From contig CAJUJG010000028.1 of assembly GCA_910586715.1 (NCBI GenBank), positions 34,648 to 45,136 of the forward strand: a DNA stretch of 10,489 bases, given 5' to 3'. Each line of letters begins with the position of its first letter. Within the stretch, counting starts at the first letter, position 1. Below, piece by piece: positions 6,418 to 10,489 of this stretch. The notes under the pieces are model-generated. The model was not told the DNA's origin, did no database searches, and saw only the letters and a list, made by a program, of their open reading frames with translations. The translations under genes and the position numbers were made by a program. The DNA comes from an uncultured Lachnospiraceae bacterium. Its GTDB lineage: Bacteria; Bacillota; Clostridia; Lachnospirales; Lachnospiraceae.

Positions 6418-7137
6418 ATGAGTACATATGGAATAAAGGAAAATATGAAAGCAGTGGAGGAGCAGATTAACGCAGCATGTAAAAAGGCAGGTCGTGACCG
6501 GTCACAGGTAACGTTGATTGCCGTAAGCAAGACGAAACCTGTCGAAATGCTGCAAGAGGCATATGACGGCGGATGCCGAGATTTCGGTGAAAATAAAGTT
6601 CAGGAGCTTATGGATAAATATGAGCTTCTTCCCAAAGACATCCGTTGGCACATGATTGGGCATTTGCAGCGCAACAAGGTCAAGTATATTGTTGATAAAG
6701 TATATATGATACACAGTGTCGATTCGCTAAGGCTCGCAGAAGAAATCAGCAAAGAGGCTGTAAAGAAAAACGTAACGGTTCGGATTTTAATAGAAGTTAA
6801 TGTGGCAAATGAGGATACCAAATTTGGAACGACTTGTGAGGAAGTTCTCCAATTAGCCAAAGATATTGCCAAATTACCTAATATTTTGATAAAAGGACTG
6901 ATGACAATTGCCCCTTATGTCGAGAATGAGGAGGAAAATAGATGTTATTTTCAGAAATTAAAGAAAATTTCAGTTGACATTATGAAGGAAAACGTTGATA
7001 ATATATGTATGGAAACATTATCCATGGGGATGACTGGGGATTATCGCACGGCAGTGTCAGAGGGAGCCACTTATGTGCGTGTTGGAACCGGTATCTTTGG
7101 AGTGAGGCCGACAAAGCTGAAGGGAGAGGAAATATAA
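6418..7137 (+). CDS. yggS: YggS/PLPBP family pyridoxal phosphate homeostasis protein
   Basis: This family binds pyridoxal 5'-phosphate and keeps vitamin B6 and amino acid pools in balance; no enzyme activity is established. The fold is an alanine-racemase-like TIM barrel. Key motifs are IAVSKTKP (34-41, K38 the Schiff-base lysine), FGENKVQE (56-63), WHMIGHLQRNK (77-87), LMTIAPY (161-167), SMGMTGDY (202-209) and the phosphate-binding VRVGTGIFG (220-228). The length of 239 is typical. The ATG at 6418 follows AAGGGGAGA (6405-6412). It lies 24 bases after the HlyD-like gene and only two bases before sepF, the ylmE-ylmF arrangement of Firmicutes, so this is the YlmE counterpart. Confidence 0.95.
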   Translation: MSTYGIKENMKAVEEQINAACKKAGRDRSQVTLIAVSKTKPVEMLQEAYDGGCRDFGENKVQELMDKYELLPKDIRWHMIGHLQRNKVKYIVDKVYMIHSVDSLRLAEEISKEAVKKNVTVRILIEVNVANEDTKFGTTCEEVLQLAKDIAKLPNILIKGLMTIAPYVENEEENRCYFQKLKKISVDIMKENVDNICMETLSMGMTGDYRTAVSEGATYVRVGTGIFGVRPTKLKGEEI

Positions 7138-7139
7138 TT

Positions 7140-7652
7140 ATGGGAGTAACAGACAAGTTATTAAACTTCATGCATCTTAATAATGATGAAGATTATTATG
7201 ATGATGATTATTACGACGAAGGAGAAGTTATTGCAAATACAGTCAGAAAGCCGGCACCTGCTATGCGTGACAACGATTATGATGAACCGATTGAAAAACC
7301 GGCAAGGAGGACCTCACAGAAGGTAACACCGATCAGACCCGTAAAGAAGGCACAGGGAAGCGGCATGGAGGTTTGTGTGATAAAGCCCTCAAGCGTGGAA
7401 GACGCAAGAGAAATTACGGAAACGCTTTTGGACAACCGTGCGGTCGTTTTGAATTTGGAAGGCTTGAATTTAGAAATTTCCCAAAGAATTATTGATTTTG
7501 CATCAGGTTCGACCTATGCAATCAATGGAAATTTGCAAATGATTTCGAACTATATCTTCATTATCACACCTGCAAGTGTCGATATTTCAGGAGATTTTCA
7601 GGGAGTTTTGTCAAGTACTTTTAGCGTACCCATTTCGCACAATACACTTTAG
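7140..7652 (+). CDS. sepF: Cell division protein SepF
   Basis: SepF tethers FtsZ to the membrane and bundles it at the septum. The 170-residue product starts with a short amphipathic membrane helix (MGVTDKLLNFMHL, 1-13), followed by an acidic Asp/Tyr-rich linker (16-29) and a basic/proline linker (about 36-72). The conserved core (76-152) has VCVIKPSSVEDAREI, RAVVLNLEGL, RIIDFASGSTYAING and IFIITPASVDISG, matching the SepF dimer domain. The start is ATG at 7140, two bases after the yggS stop, with AGGGAGAGG inside the yggS end (7121-7129); coupling is likely. A terminator follows, so sepF ends the operon and the ylmG, ylmH and divIVA genes of the Bacillus order are absent here. Confidence 0.95.
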   Translation: MGVTDKLLNFMHLNNDEDYYDDDYYDEGEVIANTVRKPAPAMRDNDYDEPIEKPARRTSQKVTPIRPVKKAQGSGMEVCVIKPSSVEDAREITETLLDNRAVVLNLEGLNLEISQRIIDFASGSTYAINGNLQMISNYIFIITPASVDISGDFQGVLSSTFSVPISHNTL

Positions 7653-7675
7653 GTTTGAAAGAATGCAAAAGATTT

Positions 7676-7711
7676 AACTTCCCACTTTCAATTAGGGGTG
7701 GGAAGTTTTTT
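7676..7711 (+). terminator. Intrinsic terminator after sepF
   Basis: AACTTCCCAC (7676-7685) pairs perfectly with GTGGGAAGTT (7698-7707) around a 12-base loop, and six T residues (7706-7711) follow. It lies 24 bases after the sepF stop and separates the division operon from aroB. Confidence 0.9.
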
Positions 7712-7765
7712 GATGTATACGGGCACCCAGCGGAATATACGATTATATAATATATGGAGGTAACT

Positions 7766-8875
7766 ATGTCGCAGAGATTAACAATCAATCAAAACAACAA
7801 GCCAATCTATGATATTGTGTATGAGCATGATTTTGAAGGACTTGCAAAGGAACTTACCGCTTTTGGCATTGCGGATAAAAAGCTTTGTATTATTACGGAT
7901 TCAAAGGTAAAAGGATTGTACGCCGATGAGGTATGCTCGGTTTTAAAGGATCAGTGTAAAACACTTGTTGTGTATTCCTTTGCGGACGGAGAGAAGAGTA
8001 AGAATCTTGATACCGTAAAAGACATCTACGCGTTTTTGATTGAAAATAAATTTGAACGCAAGGATATGCTGCTCGCATTAGGCGGCGGTGTTGTCGGGGA
8101 TACCACAGGCTTTGTGGCTGCAACGTATCTTCGCGGTGTTGATTTTGTACAGATACCGACCACACTTCTTGCACAGGTGGACAGCAGTGTCGGCGGAAAA
8201 ACGGGTGTTGATTTTGACCAGTATAAGAATATGGTCGGTGCGTTTTATATGCCAAAGCTTGTTTATATGAATATTGCAGTGCTCAAGACATTGGATGACA
8301 GACAATATTATTCTGGAATGGCAGAGGTTATGAAGTATGGTCTGATTAAAAATGCAAACTTCTATGAGTGGATTATTGACAGCATGTATGAAATCCATGA
8401 GCGAGACATTGAAACGCTTGAGGAAATGGTTCTCAAAAGCTGTACTTACAAAAAAATTGTCGTGGAAAAAGATCCTACGGAAAAAGGGGAGCGCGCAATT
8501 TTAAATTTTGGGCATACGATTGGGCATGCAATTGAAAAATATAAGAATTTTGAGTTAATGCACGGGGAATGCGTAGCGCTTGGAAGCGTTGGGGCGGCGT
8601 ATATCTCATGGCAGAAGGGACTGCTTACAAAGGAAGAATATTACGAAATCAGGGATATGTTTGTGCCCTTTAATCTGCCGATTTCCATTGATAAAATTAA
8701 TCCGGAGGAGATTTTGGCGCTTACGACTTCCGACAAAAAAATGGAAGGGGATCGGATTAAGTTTATTCTCCTGAAAAAGGTCGGGAAAGCAGTCATTGAT
8801 GCTTCCGTCACAAAAGATGAAATCATGGCAGGAATTCATGAAATTTATTTCTCTGAAGAGGATTGGGATGAATAG
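7766..8875 (+). CDS. aroB: 3-dehydroquinate synthase
   Basis: AroB converts DAHP to 3-dehydroquinate, the second step of the shikimate pathway to aromatic amino acids, using NAD+ and a divalent metal. The 369-residue product shows FADGEKSKN (72-80), the nucleotide-binding ALGGGVVGDTTGFVAATYLRG within 104-124, PTTLLAQVDSSVGGKTG (131-147), KNMVGAF (154-160) and GMAEVMKYG (184-192). The expected metal ligands are E187, H250 (NFGHTIGHAIEKY) and H266 (MHGE). The start is ATG at 7766, five bases after GGAGG (7756-7760); the ATG at 7754 in the same frame overlaps that site. The 3' end overlaps lspA by eight bases. No other aromatic pathway gene is nearby, so it is a stray shikimate gene in a housekeeping operon. 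Confidence 0.97.
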   Translation: MSQRLTINQNNKPIYDIVYEHDFEGLAKELTAFGIADKKLCIITDSKVKGLYADEVCSVLKDQCKTLVVYSFADGEKSKNLDTVKDIYAFLIENKFERKDMLLALGGGVVGDTTGFVAATYLRGVDFVQIPTTLLAQVDSSVGGKTGVDFDQYKNMVGAFYMPKLVYMNIAVLKTLDDRQYYSGMAEVMKYGLIKNANFYEWIIDSMYEIHERDIETLEEMVLKSCTYKKIVVEKDPTEKGERAILNFGHTIGHAIEKYKNFELMHGECVALGSVGAAYISWQKGLLTKEEYYEIRDMFVPFNLPISIDKINPEEILALTTSDKKMEGDRIKFILLKKVGKAVIDASVTKDEIMAGIHEIYFSEEDWDE

Positions 8876-9395
8876 AAAAAAAATTGTTTTAGTAATTGTA
8901 GATTTTTTTCTGACAGCGCTTCTAATTGCAGCAGATCAGGTCACAAAATATTTTGCCGTGCACAGACTAAAAGGGCAGGCGCCATATCCGGTTGTGGATG
9001 GTGTTTTTGAACTGCACTATCTTGAGAACAGGGGTGCGGCATTTGGTATGCTTCAGGGGCAGAAGTTTTTCTTTATATTTATTGCAGCGGTTATTCTCGG
9101 CATTATTGTTTACGTGCTTTGGAAAATGCCGTATCAAAAGAGGTATGTAAAGCTTCATATCACGCTTGTATTTATTGCAAGCGGTGCACTTGGAAATCTG
9201 ATTGACAGAGTGCGGTACGACTATGTTGTTGATTTTCTGTATTTCAGCCTGATTAATTTTCCAGTATTTAATGTGGCGGATATCTATGTAACACTTGCCG
9301 CGTTCGCACTTGCAGCGCTTCTTTTATTTGTATACAAGGAATCGGATTTGGAATTTTTAACTTTTCGAACCAAGAAATTCCGAGACCTAAAGTAA
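8868..9395 (+). CDS. lspA: Lipoprotein signal peptidase II
   Basis: LspA cuts the signal peptide from prolipoproteins before the lipid-modified cysteine, within the membrane. The 175-residue product has four membrane segments (about 6-25, 67-86, 97-113, 138-156). It shows AADQVTKYF (21-29), ENRGAAFG (53-60) with N54, GALGNLIDRV (106-115), VVDF (120-123) and FPVFNVAD (131-138). D122 and D138 correspond to the catalytic aspartate pair. The ATG at 8868 follows GAAGAGGA (8855-8862) and overlaps the aroB end; a longer upstream reading lies inside aroB. The predicted lipoprotein carboxypeptidase earlier in this window is a likely substrate, which is an inference. Confidence 0.96.
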   Translation: MNRKKIVLVIVDFFLTALLIAADQVTKYFAVHRLKGQAPYPVVDGVFELHYLENRGAAFGMLQGQKFFFIFIAAVILGIIVYVLWKMPYQKRYVKLHITLVFIASGALGNLIDRVRYDYVVDFLYFSLINFPVFNVADIYVTLAAFALAALLLFVYKESDLEFLTFRTKKFRDLK

Positions 9396-9437
9396 GATGA
9401 GCAGCGAATATAGGTTTGACAGGGATGAGGATTTTTT

Positions 9438-10364
9438 ATGAACACAGACGAGATTGTTTTTGAGGCAGTTTCGGATATGGAGGGGGAACGCATTGATAAA
9501 TGCATCAGCAGTTATCTTGGGTCACTTTCAAGAAGTTATATTCAAAAAATAATTAAGGACGGAAATGTATTTGTAAATGAGACTGCCGTAAAGGCAAACT
9601 ATAAGGTACGTGTGGAAGATCAAATCCGGTTTACCATACCAAAATCAGTTGAACCTGATATTCCTGCACAGGATATTGCGCTGGACATTCTCTATGAAGA
9701 TTCGGATTTGCTGATTGTTAATAAGCCCAAAAATATGGTTGTACATCCTGCACCCGGGCATTATGAGGGAACACTTGTGAATGCTGTTTTATATCATTGC
9801 CGCGGGGAGCTTTCCGGGATTAACGGCGTTATGCGTCCAGGTATCGTACACCGGATAGACAAAGATACTACAGGCTCTTTAATTATTTGTAAAAATGATG
9901 CAGCGCATAATGCCATAGCCGCGCTCTTAAAGGTGCACGACATTACAAGAAAATACCGGGCAATTGTGTTCGGTAATATAAAAGAAGACAATGGTACCAT
10001 TTGTGCACCAATTGGGCGTCATCCTACAGACCGCAAAAAAATGGCAGTCAATGAAAAAAACGGGAAACATGCAGTAACGCATTATAATGTGTTAGAACGC
10101 TTTTGCGGGTATACTTATATAGAGTGCCAGTTGGAAACAGGAAGGACACATCAGATACGTGTGCACATGGCAAGTATCGGTCATCCGCTGCTTGGAGATG
10201 AATTCTACACAAAGCAGAAGGCGCCGTTTCGGCTGGAAGGGCAGGTGCTTCATGCGATGACAATCGGCTTTGTACATCCAACCTTGAACAAATACATGGA
10301 GTTTGAGGCACCGCTTCCGGATTATTTTACAAGTTTGCTTAAAAAATTACGACAAATATCATAA
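9438..10364 (+). CDS. rluD: RluD-family 23S rRNA pseudouridine synthase
   Basis: RluA/RluD-type enzymes isomerise specific uridines in large-subunit rRNA to pseudouridine. The 308-residue product has an N-terminal S4 RNA-binding domain (about 16-66, ERIDKCISSYLG, SRSYIQKIIKDGNVFVN) and a catalytic domain with LLIVNKPKNMVVHPAPGH (91-108), RPGIVHRIDKDTTGSL (133-148) with the catalytic D141, and QLETGRTHQIRVHMASIGHP (231-250). Length and domain order fit RluD/YlyB. The exact uridine targets cannot be read from sequence. The ATG at 9438 follows GATGAGGA (9424-9431). lspA-rluD adjacency is common in Firmicutes (lspA-ylyB) and supports the call. Confidence 0.93.
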   Translation: MNTDEIVFEAVSDMEGERIDKCISSYLGSLSRSYIQKIIKDGNVFVNETAVKANYKVRVEDQIRFTIPKSVEPDIPAQDIALDILYEDSDLLIVNKPKNMVVHPAPGHYEGTLVNAVLYHCRGELSGINGVMRPGIVHRIDKDTTGSLIICKNDAAHNAIAALLKVHDITRKYRAIVFGNIKEDNGTICAPIGRHPTDRKKMAVNEKNGKHAVTHYNVLERFCGYTYIECQLETGRTHQIRVHMASIGHPLLGDEFYTKQKAPFRLEGQVLHAMTIGFVHPTLNKYMEFEAPLPDYFTSLLKKLRQIS

Positions 10365-10419
10365 CGCACAGTACAGACTGTTTTGAAGTTTAGAAAGGCA
10401 GTTGTATTGGGCGTTTTTT
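10363..10419 (+). terminator. Long imperfect intrinsic terminator after rluD
   Basis: AACGC (10363-10367) pairs with GCGTT (10411-10415), then after one A-G mismatch CAGTACA (10369-10375) pairs with TGTATTG (10403-10409, one G-T pair), and after a bulged G ACTG (10377-10380) pairs with CAGT (10399-10402). The loop is 18 bases and six T residues end the structure (10414-10419). It begins in the rluD stop codon. I derived the pairing by hand. Confidence 0.65.
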
Positions 10420-10446
10420 GTTATTCTATAAACTTTTTTGTATAGT
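10418..10446 (+). promoter_or_regulatory. Sigma-A-like promoter for a gene beyond the window
   Basis: TTGTTA (10418-10423) and TATAGT (10441-10446) are 17 bases apart, directly after the rluD terminator. The start would be near 10453. The downstream gene is outside the window. The region is very AT-rich, so some chance resemblance is possible. Confidence 0.5.
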
Positions 10447-10486
10447 TTATTAAAAAAATGCTGAAGTGAAAAGTTTATTTCCACTT
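10428..10486 (+). repeat. Cluster of short inverted and direct repeats at the promoter
   Basis: ATAAACT (10428-10434) and AGTTTAT (10444-10450) are inverted repeats with nine bases between and span the -10 box. AGTTTATT recurs as a direct repeat at 10472-10479, 28 bases after the copy at 10444-10451. AAGTG (10464-10468) and CACTT (10482-10486) form a further inverted repeat around that last copy. This could be an operator or a leader hairpin; AT richness makes chance matches likely. Confidence 0.35.
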
Positions 10487-10489
10487 TGA

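Noticed and set aside
7178..7220. GAT/TAT-rich simple repeat in sepF
   Set aside because: It encodes the acidic Asp/Tyr linker typical of SepF's variable region and keeps the frame; not an independent repeat element.
7746..7751. Perfect TATAAT just before aroB
   Set aside because: No acceptable -35 lies 16-18 bases upstream, and transcription would start inside the aroB ribosome binding site, so it is probably AT-rich chance.
7893..8255. 120-codon open frame on the minus strand inside aroB
   Set aside because: It lies antisense to a clear aroB and has no recognisable protein motif; it is a shadow of the coding frame.

Overview
The window reads as chromosomal DNA of a low-to-medium GC Gram-positive anaerobe of the Clostridia, most likely family Lachnospiraceae. 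The clues are the gene set (minCDE joined to rodA, mgsA and a dacF-type carboxypeptidase; yggS next to sepF; aroB-lspA-rluD), strong AGGAGG-type ribosome binding sites, GTG starts and protein sequences of clostridial character. The family is an inference from gene order and protein style; the genus cannot be fixed. All 13 complete genes lie on the + strand, packed tightly. No mobile element, CRISPR array, tRNA or rRNA is visible, and no stretch over 300 bases lacks a gene.

Region 1 (1-4364) is a cell-shape and division operon. It opens with the last codons of an upstream gene (perhaps a penicillin-binding protein), then minC, minD, minE (division-site placement), rodA (SEDS glycan polymerase of the elongation machinery), mgsA (methylglyoxal synthase) and a lipoprotein D-Ala-D-Ala carboxypeptidase. 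Short gaps and overlaps (minD/minE by 4 bases, mgsA/dacF by 17) suggest one transcript with translational coupling.

Region 2 (about 4372-4969) is a single-gene unit. A good sigma-A-like promoter and a short leader with an inverted repeat precede a 141-residue P-loop protein of unknown role, and a strong intrinsic terminator follows.

Region 3 (4987-7711) holds a single-pass membrane protein with HlyD-like (lipoyl/barrel-sandwich) character, then yggS (PLP homeostasis) and sepF (FtsZ membrane anchor), closed by a second intrinsic terminator. The pairing resembles the ylmE-ylmF(sepF) part of the Firmicute division cluster, but with the HlyD-like gene upstream and no ylmG, ylmH or divIVA after sepF.

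Region 4 (7766-10419) is aroB (shikimate pathway), lspA (lipoprotein signal peptidase) and an rluD-type pseudouridine synthase, closed by a long imperfect terminator hairpin. Region 5 (10418-10489) is a promoter region with AT-rich repeats for a gene beyond the window.

Most of this is ordinary housekeeping DNA. The points most worth a second look are the MgsA active-site loop (Glu where the family has its catalytic Asp), the HlyD-like protein with no transporter in the sepF operon, and the unassigned P-loop ATPase with its own promoter and terminator.
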